Source: Calliopum simillimum
Taxonomy: Eukaryota; Arthropoda; Insecta; Diptera; Lauxaniidae
Length of the DNA stretch: 64,000 bases
Reading direction: 5' to 3'
NCBI GenBank assembly: GCA_951812925.1
Contig: OX638368.1
Span: 151,762,492 to 151,826,491 of the forward strand
In this document: positions 13,030-27,200 of the stretch, in pieces
Layout: the number at the start of each line of letters is the position of its first letter
Numbering within the stretch: the first letter of the stretch is position 1
Notes under the pieces: generated by a model
Told to the model about the DNA's origin: nothing
Database searches by the model: none
Seen by the model: only the letters and a program-made list of their open reading frames with translations
Translations under genes and position numbers: made by a program

Positions 13030-13418
13030 TATAAGGTTAGGCAATTTAAGTTTGAACTTTAGTGTCAATTACTTTAATTTTTTCCCTACTCGAGTGTAGT
13101 AAAAATTATGACACCTTTTTTTCTCCATGAGCGTGTTAGTGAAAAAAAAATAAAATGATTTTTAATAGAATTAAAAATTAAAAATCGTCACAAATTTTTT
13201 GGCTGAAAGTATAATTTACTCTGCATATAGTAAAATGTAGGCAATTTAAAGTATATTACTTTATTATTTCACTATATTTTATTTGTTAATATTACTAAAC
13301 GGAACCATCAAATAGTTCATACGTAAGGTATTTTATGTTAGAAATTTAGTGTTAATTTCTTTAATTTTTTTACTACCCGAATGAAGTACAAATCAAGAGG
13401 CGGATTTTTCTCCGTGTA

Positions 13419-14617
13419 GTCTAAATGAGCGTTATTGGTCAATGTTTGCTCTCTCTCTCCCCATAAAAGCATTTTAAAATTTTGTATGGTAAGTAGGTGT
13501 TAACATTAACCATTAGTTCCAATCAGTCTACAACTCGAGCTATTATCTATAGTAAATTGTATGTATATAGCTCTATCCTTTTGACTATATGTATTCGTAA
13601 TTTAAAGAAACAGACGTTTAAATTTACCATGCGGCCAATCAGGGCCAGGAGGAACTCAACATAAAAATTGTTTGCAGCTGATTGACCACCATAACGACCT
13701 TGCACATAACGGCCACCCTACTGTATACGTATACGAGTACATATATGAACCTTCTGTCACATCGACTAGAATTTACGCATGTTATATGTGTACATATGCT
13801 CAGATATATTCAACTACGTATGTATATATTACAACAACAGCAACTGGTTATTTTTCCTTTTTTTTTAGTAAATTTTTTACCAATTTCATACATCATGCTT
13901 GACTTGATATTCTTTGCTATTTAGTTTGTGGTTTATGCCATAGATGACATTGGTGTTTCATAGCAACACGAATGACATATTGGGTATAAAGGAGCAACAT
14001 ACGAAAGATACAGATACTACAATGAGCAGATACTTTGATACATTCACACTCACTTGTATGAACCAAATATAGACAAGTCAGCTTTTTGTCTTTACTGCTG
14101 ATGTTGCTGAATTTGTCGTTGGTTGCAGTGGTTGCATGATGCAGTTGCAATTGTCGGTGCATTGTATGAAATGTCTTTCGGATGCTTATAACTTTGAAAA
14201 GTCTTTTGCGGGAAAAAATAAACTAAATTGTGATTTTTTTTTAGTTATACAAGCTATCCCGGCAAACGTTATTTCATTATGATCAATGCCACCACTTTTT
14301 GTAAAAGGCATTTGGTAGAGACAATACTCATCCATGTATCAAATTTTAGTACAATATTTCAAAGATTTTTCGTATGTCAGATTTTGCCACTCTGGATGCT
14401 CTTAATTCGATTGCAGCCGTAGTTTCAATGATATCGAGTTGAAATTTTGTATATTAACTTTAATTCCTTATGCATATGTTAGATTCAAATCCGTAGAAAA
14501 TTATTAAATCGGTCGGGCTGACTTTTTTTATGCCCGTTTTATTGAGAAAATATACTGAAAAAACCAAAGACCATCTACGTTTAATTACATATATCTTGCT
14601 TAAAACAATGTAAAATA
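13419..14617. other. Noncoding, nothing recognised
   Basis: AT-rich with tetranucleotide-like TACGTATA and ATGTATAT patches near 13730-13830. Frames at 13672-13924 and 13917-14162 are low-complexity. No gene supported. Confidence 0.4.
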
Positions 14618-15584
14618 AAACTAGTAAGGGTTGTATCTTTGGCCTGGCCAAAAACTAAATACCCTACACTGCATTTCAAGTATATTATTAGGAGAGTATA
14701 AGAACAAATTGCTTATATGGGAAGTGCCACGCCCTCACCTCCGAGCTTACCTTGATCTTGCGTAGAGCTTGCATTTACTGTTCTGAGTGTTTGAGTAAAA
14801 TTCGGTTAGGTTTTCTTTAAAAAATCTTATCAGTATAGCATTTTGAAACTTTCGCTTATATGGGAGGTGCCACGCCCTCTAATCCTACTTCGCCTATTCA
14901 AGCGCAGAGTTTACAATTAATGTTCTTCGTGTTTGAGTGAAATTTGGTTGGACTATCTCAAAAAACACTTTCATTATATAATTTTGAAACATTTGCTTAT
15001 ATGGGAGGTGCCACGCCCTCTTGTCCGAGTTTACCTAGATCTTGCGTATAGCATGCATTTATAGATCCGAGTGTTAGAGTGTAATTTGGTTGGGTTATCT
15101 CAAAAAACACTTTCCGTAAAACATTTTGAAACTTTTGTTTATATGGGAGGTGCCACGCCCTCCAGTCCGAATTCGCCTAGTTTTTGCTCAGAGCTTATGT
15201 TTACTTTCCCTAGTATTTATGTGTATTTTGCTTCTGTTATTGCGAATAATGCTGTTATTATTGCATTTGGAATATATTTGTTGTATGGGCGGTAGGCGTG
15301 TTCGTTGACCGATTTCGTTCATTTTCAATCCCCCGAGCTAGCTTTTACGACGGAGGCTGTGCACCAAATTTCATTGAATTATGTTGCTCAGTTTTACCAA
15401 AAAATGTATTTCCACACACACCCAGCCAGCCAGCCAGCCAGCCAGACAGACGGACATGGCTATATCGACTCAGGAGGTGATGTTGATCAAGAATATATAT
15501 ACTTTTCCATACCTGCCACGCCTCCTTCTCTGCGTTACAAACGGAAGGACAAAGTGAATATATCCTGGGTGTAGGGTATAAAAA
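14618..15584 (+). repeat. 0.95-kb interspersed repeat, copy A
   Basis: Begins ACTAGTAAGGG with the palindrome GGCCTGGCCA and AATACCCTACAC, and ends GGGTGTAGGGTATA, so TACCCTACAC and GTGTAGGGTA form short inverted termini. The interior holds about five diverged units of some 145 bp, each with TATGGGAGGTGCCACGCCC, then a CCAGCCAGCCAG microsatellite near 15420. It aligns closely with copy B at 46188-47154 and, inverted, with copy C at 28999-29872. The small frames inside are shared because of the repeat. Type unknown, non-autonomous. Confidence 0.85.
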
Positions 15585-17933
15585 TGCTCTACATGGTCTT
15601 GTGCGCAATTGTCACTGATTTATTTGACACCAAAAACTTAAAGATTGGATCATACATAACAAACTTGAGTCCTTTTAAATGAAAAATTGACCATTTTGGC
15701 CTTAGATGGTGCGTTGTCTCCTAAACCCCTTTTCAGTCGACCGATACACCTATGTTAAGATAAGCCTAATCGAAAATTGTAAAAAATCATCGCATGTAAA
15801 TTTTCAGGAGGTAAATCCATTTTTTCTATGAATTGAATTTTTCAAATGAATAAAACACAGTGTAACAATGCGAACTGAAAGATGAGTTCTGAAGCTAAAA
15901 AATGTCAAACTTTTCAACTGTCATAAACATTTGCATCTGAAAACGCTAAGTGTACTATATTCCAGAAACTAAAGAGTAACCTACTTCTACGAGAATCGGG
16001 ATAATTAACATCCAATGGAAAAATTGGCTGTTCAAAAAAAAAAAAAAACATATATCGTCGTATCTCGGAAACTATAAATTATTTTTCAATTTAATGATAT
16101 TTTTTAATCACGATATTTAAACTGCTTATATTACTTAGTTTGTAATAATATAATGGATACTATCAGGCATACGCCTTCATTTATTGAATTCAATTCTTAT
16201 TTCAACGTTCTATATGAGAACTACATACTTTGGCCTAGTATAAATAAATAATTAAGTTTACTTTTTGTATATGACGGCCAAACTACTGTGTGGATCAAAA
16301 ACCGAAATATTTGAATTTCATAGATTAAATATACTAATAAACAAAAACATAGTATTTAAGTCAAAATTTGTACAATTCCTGAAAAAAAAAAACGAATATC
16401 ACCACCGCCAAACGAAACGCATTGTCATCATAAATTTAATGCAAAAAGCAGAAGCTACATAATTAAAGAGTTACTTTTGCTGACTCAACTTGACTTCTCT
16501 CAACTTAAAACATAAAATGCTGATGACTTGAGCAAGAAAGCACAAGTGTCATACAAAAATGAAAAACGGAAGTCAACCGTTAAAGGAAGGTGGTACTTGC
16601 CGCATTTAATTTGACGGAAGAGTTGACGACCTTTTCGTACTCGTATTCGTAAGTTGGCAATTATACTTTGAGTAGTAGGTATGTGAAATGAGTTAGAATA
16701 AGATGTGCCGTGCCGCTGGTTGGTGATGACGATGAAGTTGGCATTCCCTTACATTTGTACTAACATACATACTTACGTACAGTACACTTATGCATATCTC
16801 TTATTTAAATGTAATTGCATGGATGGACGGATGCTTATCAACTTAAGACTCGATGTTGTCGCTGAAATTTATGTTGTTGATATGAAGAATATAAAGTTGA
16901 AGATGTAAATGTCCATGATGAAGTTGACAACGTCGAGAATTCCTCCTCCACCTCCTCCGCCGCCTCTACTGGTGACAGCAGGCGCAATTGAATGTAACGT
17001 TGAGGCAACAAAAATTAAGTTTCACTTAATTATGAGCATAATTGAATGGAATGATTTCATCTGTCTTCCTAACTACCAGCGCTAGTCCAATGTATATGTA
17101 TGTTTTTGATTGGATTGCAGCCAAGTTGTCTGACGTATGTACGGCGGCTCATGCTGTGGCGTCTGCCTATAGGGTACGCTGTACTTACTATTTAAGGGTT
17201 TATCCTGCTGTTTCAGCGAGTGTCATCGTTTACTCAATTAATGCAATTTTAAATGCATTCTGTGGAATTGTTTTGCCGATAAGCGTAATTTAATTGCTCG
17301 ATGAAAGAAATCAAGAACTTTGTAATTTTTTCTTAACTTTATTCTTAATGAATATTTTGCATATTTACTTTACCATATCTATTAAAGCAAATAATTTGCT
17401 TCTATTTTTAAATATTCACTGAAACACTTGATATCTCCCACATGTGTGGATTATTCGTTAATCATCATTGATATTAATGGATAAATTTACAATAGGAAAG
17501 TTTTCATATTGCATGGTTTTGTTTATACAAATTGTATTTTAGTTATTTAATTTAAATTTTTATTTTTTTTTTTTTTTGCGGTTTCTGGAAACTTAAAAAT
17601 AAGAAATAAATATGTACAAATGTAGGAGTTGACCACCATATAAACAGAAAGTATTTTGTAGTAACAAATGAAATATGTTCCTTGGTATATTGTTGGACCT
17701 TTAAAAAAATAATTTGACTTTGGTGAAAAGTTTACGTAGGCTAAAAGGTTTTTGGGGTGAAAAACACAACATTTGTTTGGCAATATAACCCGCACACAAT
17801 ATTCACAAAAATTAATACGTCAAAAATATAAAATGAGCGATCTCAATTGTTTAAAATTATATAAACTTATCTCATAAATTTACTTATTCCACACTAATCC
17901 TTCTAATTTTTTCTTCTTCTCTTCGAATTACAG
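15585..17933. other. Noncoding, possible upstream intron of the main gene
   Basis: No exon recognised. Microsatellite-like CCTCCTCCACCTCCTCC near 16943 creates a short proline run in one frame, but without splice sites or coding context. A pyrimidine-rich tract, TTTTTTCTTCTTCTCTTCG, at 17909-17927 leads into the acceptor at 17933. Confidence 0.45.
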
Positions 17934-18265
17934 CTGTTAGCGACCTTTTAACATTCGCACAACGTAAAACTCATTACGAAAGCGACAAGTTAGTTCGCAA
18001 GGAGCTCTTTACCATTGAAACCCGTCCATGTAGTGTTAAGGAGCTGTATGAAGATGCGGGCAAAGCATTAAGCAGCGCTACATCGCCACGTTCAACCTCA
18101 TTTGCATCAGGAGACACATTGAATGGTGTCGATGGTTTTGTGGATAATTCAGGTACAGGTGCTTCACAAGCTGCTGGCAGCGATGAACTGGTTTGTACGC
18201 CCGTATTTGGAAAGGCCAATCGTAAGATGAGAACACGAATTGATGCTGAAATTGAAATAAGATTG
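17934..18265 (+). CDS. gukh exon 1 of those seen
   Basis: Acceptor TTACAG ends at 17933 after a pyrimidine tract; donor GTAAGT at 18266. It enters with two bases of a split codon and leaves in phase 0. It encodes about 110 residues beginning VSDLLTFAQRKTHYESDKLV and ending TRIDAEIEIRL, with a basic KANRKMRTR patch. Charged, partly helical sequence, not low-complexity, so probably a conserved region. The matching donor exon upstream was not found. Confidence 0.85.
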
Positions 18266-21200
18266 GTAAGTCAGTGTACGAGTATGTATGTATGTATATA
18301 GTTGAGAGTTGCTATGTTGAAAATTGATAAAATGCCAGACAGTAAAACGGTACATTGGAAAAGAACAGACCAAATAACAAAGTTAGAAGATGCACTAACG
18401 AATAACCAACCACATGTGCATGTATGAGATACGCAACAAACCAATGTTGTGTTGAAAACATACTACATAGAGATTGGAACGTCACTGCATAGGCTAAAGA
18501 TGATTTATGATTCTGTGTCCGTGGTAACGTTGTTGTAAATTGAAATAGCAATTTCCGAAATCTTGCGATTGAAGTTGCAATGGCAGCCGCAACGCAAAAT
18601 GAACGAAAAATTCTAATACGTAATGAACAACAATTTGAATACCATTCCAATTTGTTAGGGAAACATAAAGGTGTGCTTTATGATTATCTATACCCAAAAA
18701 AGAAAAGTAGAATTTTAAGAAATGCTTTAATATGTAGCAAAGTTTGGAAAACGTTTACAAGTATATTTGAATATTTTTGAAAAGTGGAAAAATTTTGAGG
18801 AACTCCAAAATTGAATGAATGAAGCAATTCAGAAATGTTGTAAAAGTCGAAATATACAGACGTGTTCTCAATTCCGAGTTCGATCGGAATCGGAATGGAA
18901 TCAATTTTAAGGTGCTCTGCGTTTTGATTTTGAACACCACATAGGAATTGAGTTTCAGTAAATCGGATTGAAACCAGTAGCCAATTTTATTTATTGCAAT
19001 AAAATTCCGATTCAATTTTGTTTTTCCGAAACGCAGAGCACTTTAAGATTGATTCCATTTCGATGCCGATCGAATACAATGAATTGACTTTTGCGTTTGT
19101 ACCATCGACAAATTTTTATTTTTTTTTTGCATGAGCTATGACGATTTGTAATCGATAATTTAAAACATTCAAAAAAGTTTTGAAAGTAATTGAGCTCACA
19201 ACATCTCTCGCACTTTTCGAAAGAAATTTGTTGTCAAGTGTAAGGTCCTTTCATTTGCTTAAAACCTGCCACTTGTTTTTTGGTCACCAAAATCTTCGAA
19301 ATTCACAAAATCCGGCATATTTCAAAATGAACGTTGACGATTCGTGACAAAGGTACTTGCATTTTACTTCACTCTGAAAGCGTGGAAAATTTCACAAAAA
19401 TATAATTTTTGCAAGGGAGCACCCGTTAGGGGTAAAGTAAGGTGGTAGATATATTCAGAGAATAAAAAGGTGAAAAAAAGGTGTTGGGCTTAGATTTTGT
19501 ACTTCTAAGGGCGACACCTATGCAGCTATGGGGCTTTTTGTCGATTATCCTCACATTTTCTTGAACCAAGATGAGGCTAATTAAACCTCACAAAATCAAG
19601 TATTGCAGCGTGTCCAAACTCTATTATTAAGGATCTCCAGACAAAACTATATCATAACTTAAAAAAAAAAACTAACCGCACTAGGATTCTAACCGGGGTC
19701 CGTCCGTATAATAGACAGAAACAGATTGGGGGCTATCATGAATAAATGTTCCCTGGGAAAATTTTCTCAGGCTGAAATAGAGAACGCACTTCAATCTGAG
19801 AATAATTCCCCTCTAATATTTATTCATTCACGATAACCCCCACAATTTTACTTACAATTACAAACTTGTTAGACCTCTACACCACTCACTGTAAAGGTAT
19901 AAAATTTGTATATTAAGCAAATGTTTTTCCAAACATAAATATTTTACTAGAATTATAAAGTCAAAATGGTTATACATTTTTCTGACTAAAAGCATAATTA
20001 ACTCTACGTATAGGAAAATGTAGGCAATGTAGAATAACTATTGCTTTATTTATTCACTATATTACTTTACGGAACCATAAAATCGTTCATTCGTATGTTT
20101 ATTTATCTTTGAAAATTAGTGTTTATTAATTATTTCTAGTAATTACTTAAATTTTTTAACTACTCGAGTGGAGTAAAAATTATGACATTCATATTTCTCC
20201 GTGCATGTATATATTTTACTTCAACCCTTGTATGCACATAATTTTATATGTATTTTAGTTATTAAATAACTTTCCTGTCAAAAATACTATGTTTTTGGTA
20301 AATTTTTCCTCATTTCCCATTAAAAAGAGTTGGTCCCATTTGTAAGTCTTTCAATTCAGAAATGAAAGACTTGAAAATGGGGCCAGGTCCATAATGGGTT
20401 TTTCACGTGCGAATGAAATATATAATTCCATCCGCAACAAATATTGTCAAGAGGAAATTTTAATAAAAGATGTACAATTGTACTTACAGTTTTTATTTGC
20501 TATTTATAGTACTGCTTTTTTGTCTAATATCCCCGAACTTTAAAAATTAAAATAGAAAAAGCAATCTTAAATTAAACAAGTCTCCAATTGCGTGGCATAC
20601 TCTTACATACAATTTTGTATTTCTTGAGATTGCTGTTTTAATTTTCATAGTTGTTCGTTCTTACTGATGTTGCTGTAACTTTACTCCACCGTTTTGTCGT
20701 CTCTAATTTTTGGTCATAAATAATGTGCTTAGTATCTCGACAATGTTTGTTGAAATAATGTGTGGTCCAGAGACAACTGCCGTTGCCCAGAATGACAATA
20801 ATAGCAAAAACAACAACAACAACAACGACAGCAACATCAACGATAGCGACAAAGACATACAATACACTTACTGACGATGCTGCTGCTGCTGTTGTAGCTA
20901 ACAACTTTTGTAGCTGGTACAAGTCAAGCAGCTACCAGCAGCAGCAAACAAGTATTGTGACAACTTTGCGGCCAAGTGAGACCATTTAATTGGGATTTCT
21001 TTTTTCCTTCCCCGATATACGATTACGCCGCTGTTAAACATCTTTGCGCCCAAATTAGGTGACCTAAGAGGGGAGGGAAAGCGAAAATGAACTGTCGTTT
21101 GGTAACGCTTGTGCTATATCTATTCAGCTTAGAGTACAAATTGTGTAAGAAGGCTCAACATATAGAGTTATACTGATTTGGCTATTTTACTTGACTGACA

Positions 21201-24200
21201 GACGGAGTGGCATGAAGTGTTTTTGCAATTGACTTATGTATGTGTTTATATCAGACCCTGAAATAAACTTTTTTAAAATTTTTTTTTTAAGTTTATTTAG
21301 ACTAAAAACTTTTAAATCATTTAGATAAAAGTTTTTAAAAACTTTAAACTTTTTGAAATAAAAGTTTTAAAAAACTTATAAAAAAAACTTTTAAAAATAA
21401 AAGTTTTTTTTAAAAGTTTTTAAAAACTTTTATCCTTAAAGAGTTTTTTATAAAAGTTTTTTGAAAAAGTTTTTAAAAACTTTTATCCATAAAAGTTTTT
21501 ATATAAAAGTTTTTTGAAAAACTTTTATATAAAAACTTCTAAGCAAGAAGTTTTTCATGAAAGTTTTTGACAAAATCTGTCACATAAAAGTTTTTTTTTG
21601 GGAAATAAATACCTTGCAAAAAGCCCCTGTGTATAATTACGGCCCAATTTTGTAAAAAAATTTTATTCCACCAATCGATGGGGAAAGGTTGAAAATACAT
21701 TTTGGACATGACAAGAAGAGTGCCCGACCCCTCTAAGTGACCGATTCGGGCCCATTTTGGTGAAAAATTTTTATTGCACCAATCGATGGGGAAAGGTCGA
21801 AAATACATTTTAGACATGACCAGGGGTGTCCCCGACCCCTCTAAGTGACCGATTTGGGCCCATTTTGGTGAAAAATTTTTATTGCACCAATCGATGGGGA
21901 AAGGTTGAAAATACATTTTGGACATGACAAGAAGAGTCCCCGACCCCTCTAAGTGACCGATTTGGGCCCATTTTGGTGAAAAATTTTTATTGCACCAATC
22001 GATGGGGAAAGGTCGAAAATACATTTTGGACATGACCAGGGGTGTCCCCGACCCCTCTAAGTGACCGATTTGGGCCCATTTTGGTGAAAAATTTTTATTG
22101 CACCAATCGATGGGGAAAGGTCGAAAATAGATTTTGGACATGACCAGGGGTGTCCCAGACCCCTCCAAGTGACCGATTTGGGCCCATTTTGGTGAAAAAT
22201 TTTTATTGCACCAATCGATGGGGAAAGGTCGAAAATACATTTTGGACATGACAAGAAGAGTCCCCGACCCCTCTAAGTGACCGATTCGGGCCCATTTTGG
22301 TGAAAAATTTTTATTGCACCAATCGATGGGGAAAGGTCGAAAATACATTTTAGACATGACCAGGGGTGTCCCCGACCCCTCTAAGTGACCGATTTGGGCC
22401 CATTTTGGTGAAAAATTTTTATTGCACCAATCGATGGGGAAAGGTCGAAAATAGATTTTGGACATGACCAGGGGTGTCCCCGACCCCTCTAAGTGACCGA
22501 TTTTGGTGAAAAAATTTTATTGCACCAATCAATTTGGAAAGGTTGAAAATACATTTTGGACATGACCAGAGGAGTCCCCGACCCCTCTAAGTGACCGATT
22601 TGGGCCCATTTTGGTGAACAATTTTTATTGCACCAATCGATGAGGAAAGGTTGAAAATAGATTCTAGACATGACCAAAGGTGTCTCCGACACCTCTAAGT
22701 GACCGATTTGGGCCCATTTTGGTGAAAAAATTTTATTGCACCAATCGATGGGAAAATGTGGAACATACATTTTGGACATGACCAAATGTACCTCCGGCTA
22801 CTCCTGTGACCGTTTATTGCCATATTTTTAAAATTTCGTTAGTGGACATTCAAATGACAAAAAATAGAGCATAACCTACTGCATCTAGCGCTGCTGTTGC
22901 TTTTGCTTTTATTTTTTGTTATTGAATATGTAAGCACATTCTTATTTTCCTTCGCATGCAAGTTCGGTAAAATCTGAATTTGCAAGTGATCATGGGTAGA
23001 ACAACATTATGCACATACATATGTGAGTATGTATGAGGAAAATAAGAATGTGCATACATATTCAATAACAAAAAATAAAAGCAAAAGCTACAGCAGCGCT
23101 AGATGCAGTAGGTTATGCTCTATTTTTTGTCATTTGATGTCCACTAACGAAATTTTAAAAATATGGCAATAAACGGTCACAGGAGTAGCCGGAGGTACAT
23201 TTGGTCATGTCCAAAATGTATGTTCCACATTTTCCCATCGATTGGTGCAATACAATTTTTTCACCAAAATGGGCCCAAATCGGTCACTTAGAGGGGTCGG
23301 GGACTCCTCTTGTCATGTCCAAAATGTATTTTCAACCTTTTCCCATCGATTGGAGCAATACAATTTTTTTACCAAAATGGGCCCAAATCGGTCACTTAGA
23401 GGGGTCGGGGACACCCCTGGTCATGTCCAAAATCTATTTTCGACCTTTCCCCATCGATTGATGCAATAAAAATTTTTCACCAAAATGGGCCCAAATCGGA
23501 CACTTAGAGGGGTCGGGGACTCCTCTGGTCATGTCCAAAATGTATTTTCAACCTTTCCCCATCGATTGGTGCAATAAAAATTTTTCACCAAAATGGGCCC
23601 AAATCGGTCACTTAGAGGGGTCGGGGACTCCTCTTGTCATGTCCAAAATGTATTTTCAACCTTTCCCCATCGATTGGTGCAATAAAATTTTTTCACCAAA
23701 ATGGGCCCAAATCGGTCACTTAGAGGGGTCGGGGACTCCTCTGGTCATGTACAAAATGTATTTTCAACCTTTCCCCATCGATTGGTGCAATAAAATTTGT
23801 TCATCAAAATGGGCCCAAATCGGTCACTTAGAGGGGTCGGGGCCACCCCTGGTCTTGTCCAAAAGCTATTTTCGACCTATCCCCTTCGATTGGTGCAATA
23901 AAATTTTTTCACCGAAATGGGCTCAAACAGTCGCATTTTATCTTTCAGCTCTATAGATAAGCGTGTAATTTGTAATACTTCAGTCACTGGATTTTTTTCA
24001 AGGTATTTCTTGTTTTTGCCATGTTTTTTTCCAAAAAAAAAACTTTTATATGAGAAGTTTTTTCAAAAACTTTTATAAAAAACTTTTAAAAATAAAAGTT
24101 TTTAAAAACTTTTTCAAAAAACTTTTATACAAAAACTTTTATGGATAAAAGTTTTTAAAAACTTTTATAAAAAACTTTTATTTTCAAAAGTTTTTTTTAA

Positions 24201-27200
24201 AAGTTTTTTGAAAAAGTTTTTTGAAAAAGTTTTTAAAAACTTTTAAAAATAAAAGTTTTTATAAACTTTCATACAATAAAAGTTTTCAAAAACTTGCAAT
24301 TGCAAAACTTTTTGAATAAAAGTTTAAAAGTTTCAAGGTCTGGTTTATATGCATAGTGTACAGTGGCGAGATAAATATTGATTGGATATGAAGGCTTTTC
24401 ATACAAGAGTTAAATTTTAAGTCATTATGCTCATAGTATAGAAAAAAGTCAACATGAAGAAAGTAATTTCGCTTACTTTAAGTCTGATACAAAGATCCGC
24501 GCACTCCAGGTTTTTTTATGCGAAATTATTCACTGAGGTTCAAATATACAGAAACAGTTTTTTTTTTTTTGAAATCGGTCAACGAGCTAATCGATTTTCC
24601 AGGTTGATTATCAAGTGTTCTGCACATTTTTTCTGTATTAAAAAAAAGGTTTAACAAAAATTAATTAAAAAACTTTTATTTAATACAGAAGCAATGTGAA
24701 GACCACTTGATAATCAAAGTTCCGCCCGGAACTCACCGATTGACCGTTGATCAATTTCACTTTTTCTGTATATTTGTACCTTTACATAAAAAACCTAGAA
24801 TATCGAGGTCCTTTAGGTTAAAAAGGAGTTCAAACAACTCGTGAACGAAAAGTCTCATTCTAAGGTTAGCAATGTAGCAAATTATTTGTCCCGTACAAAT
24901 CGCTCATATGCAGATCATATAGTCTCTCTGCGTATTATAAGCTTACTAATGTTAAGAGGTCCTGTATGTACGCTGTATTGACATCAATACAACCTGTGAC
25001 AGTTCATATAGAAATTCAATATGATTTTCCTATGATATATATCATTTTCCATATTAAAACGTGTTAGTAGTTATTTAAAAATCAAATTCTGTGACAAAAT
25101 CTACTATATAGTAGTATATATATGTACATTTATAAAATAGAGATTTTGAATTTTAATGAAATTATGCTCCTCGTAGTGTATTAGCATCGGAAAGTGCTAG
25201 AAAACTGTGAGGTGCCACACCCTCCAAAAAATTATTTCATCATGTCTCTGAAATTATTTAACGCAGATTTTGATACATATGTAAAGACCACCACGACAAA
25301 TAAGGGGTGGGAGTTATCGTGAATAAATAAATATTCCCGAGAAATTTTCTCAGACTGCCGACCTTTGTCTAATGCAGCTTAAAAAAAATTCCCGGGAATC
25401 TTGATTCACCATAACCCCCATAATGTTCACTGAAAAAACGGGTGCAACGCCCCCAAAAACAAAATTCGTCATGTCTCTGAAACTATTCAATTCAGATATG
25501 TGATATTTTGTTCCCAAGGGAAAGAGCACCTGGACAAATAATTTTCATTGGAAAAATGAACGATGTCATGCCCCCAAAAATAAAATTCGTCATGTCTCAT
25601 GTCATATAAGCCGAAGTGAAGCAACGCACACCGGGATATGCTAGTTAAGATATAATTTTCATATATACGCAAACATTTTGCTCACAACTGTATGTTATTT
25701 GTTTGCTATTTGTATTGTTATTGGTATGCCATTTTAACGCAAACTTCTAATCAACAATAACAATTTATTATTTGTATTTGTTTGTTTGCTTTTTTTTATT
25801 TGTTTTTTTTTTTTTTTTTTTTTTTGTATTTTCTTTGCCAATAATAAACATAAAACAAAAACGCCGCACTGTCATCTAACAAATTAAAATTCTGCCATTC
25901 AAATTGTGCAATGTCGCTGTGAGCATAAACGCCCGAGTGACGTCCTACTGTATGTCTTCCTGAAACTCATTCTTGTTTTTTTTTCATAACTATTTCTTTG
26001 TAAAAGTATTGGCAATTCTTTTGTCAACCCGTCTTTAATAAAGTGGCTTTTAATCTACGTATCGCTCTAATGTGGCCCGTTCACTGGCGCATTTAATGGC
26101 TAAGTCATCATCCTCATCATCACCAACAGCGTCATCAATGTCTTGCGCCTTGGGAAGACACCAATGTACGAGTGTTGACTTGTTTATTAGACAAAGATAG
26201 CGAATAGAAAAAAAGAAGACACTTAAATTGTATTATTATAAATTAGAGACGCTCAGCTTATGTAGAAAGGTTTTATCAGAAATACTGCACAAACAAGTTG
26301 GTTCATTCCATATGCGCCGAAGAGAACAGAGAAGCCACGAAAGTAAGTGTGTTACCAGACGAAGCAAAAACTTGCTTATTAAGTGAACTTTAGATAAAGT
26401 TAATTTAAACAGCAGAGTATATCGTCGTTCAACACGAAAAAGCATTTGCAATTTCATTAGCAGATAATAACTGAGTTTCATTAAGGCTTGCCGTACTCAG
26501 TAATAAGCAGGAATTAACTTTTTACTAAAACTTTTCAAAAATAATGGAACTGTTCTTTTGTTCTTTAAAAATAAATAAAGATAAGGAAGAACATATTGAA
26601 GCTTAAAAAGTAGCGAAAAAATTTAACACTTTAAACGAGAACTTGACACTTTCCTACTTTAAATAAAACAACAGAGCTACGCTCTTGAAATTTGGTACAG
26701 TTGTTTTTTGGATTAAAACAATTAAAATTTGTGAATATGAACAAAATCCGACCACGGACACGCCTACCCCACATACGAAGTTCGGGTTAATTAAATAATT
26801 AATTAATTAATTATTGTGTTAGCATAAAAAAAAGTCTAAGTCATAGTATAAAAAACTGGGCGGTAGCACGCCCCAAAAAAACAAAAATCACTGGAACAAA
26901 TAACCAATTTTCGATTAAGCATACGTTTCCACATGACACGGCCCGCTTGAAAAAATTTAACTGAAAGGTTCGAGGACGACGGAGTTTTTTATTGGATTCT
27001 CTTCAGGACATCATCCGAAGTCAATCCTGACAAAAATCCAAATCGTAACACGTGCCGATTTTGAAATCGGTCAGTTTTTGCTATTTTTAAACGAATATTT
27101 TCAAATTTTTGCACTTTATTTGTGGATATATCGACCTCGGCTACACTTCTATGTGAAAGCTCATTCAATTCTATGAATATTTGCCGAAGAAACCATACCT

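Larger units (their letters stand above)
11287..13417. mobile_element. Interspersed element with ACACGGAGAAAAA termini, split by a transposon
   Basis: The left end ACACGGAGAAAAA (11287) and right end TTTTTCTCCGTGT (ending 13417) are inverted repeats. A related copy lies at 19660-20215, sharing CCGCACTAGGATTC, AGGTATAAAATTT and the right end. The right end is duplicated in diverged form (13087-13131 and 13372-13417). A complete DD37E transposon is inserted inside. The element carries an antisense tRNA-like segment at 11562-11636. No transposase of its own is visible, so it is probably non-autonomous. Confidence 0.65.

Noticed and set aside
15071..15608. Several small overlapping frames near 15.1-15.6 kb
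   Set aside because: The same frames recur at 46578-47126 because both are copies of one interspersed repeat.
16907..17086. Short frame with a run of prolines
   Set aside because: Generated by a CCTCC microsatellite. There is no acceptor/donor arrangement in phase with the exon at 17934.
21539..22465. 308-codon open frame on the minus strand with 36-residue repeats
   Set aside because: It is the 108-bp tandem arm of the foldback element read through. The unit length keeps frames open, the mirrored arm gives similar frames, and there is no domain.
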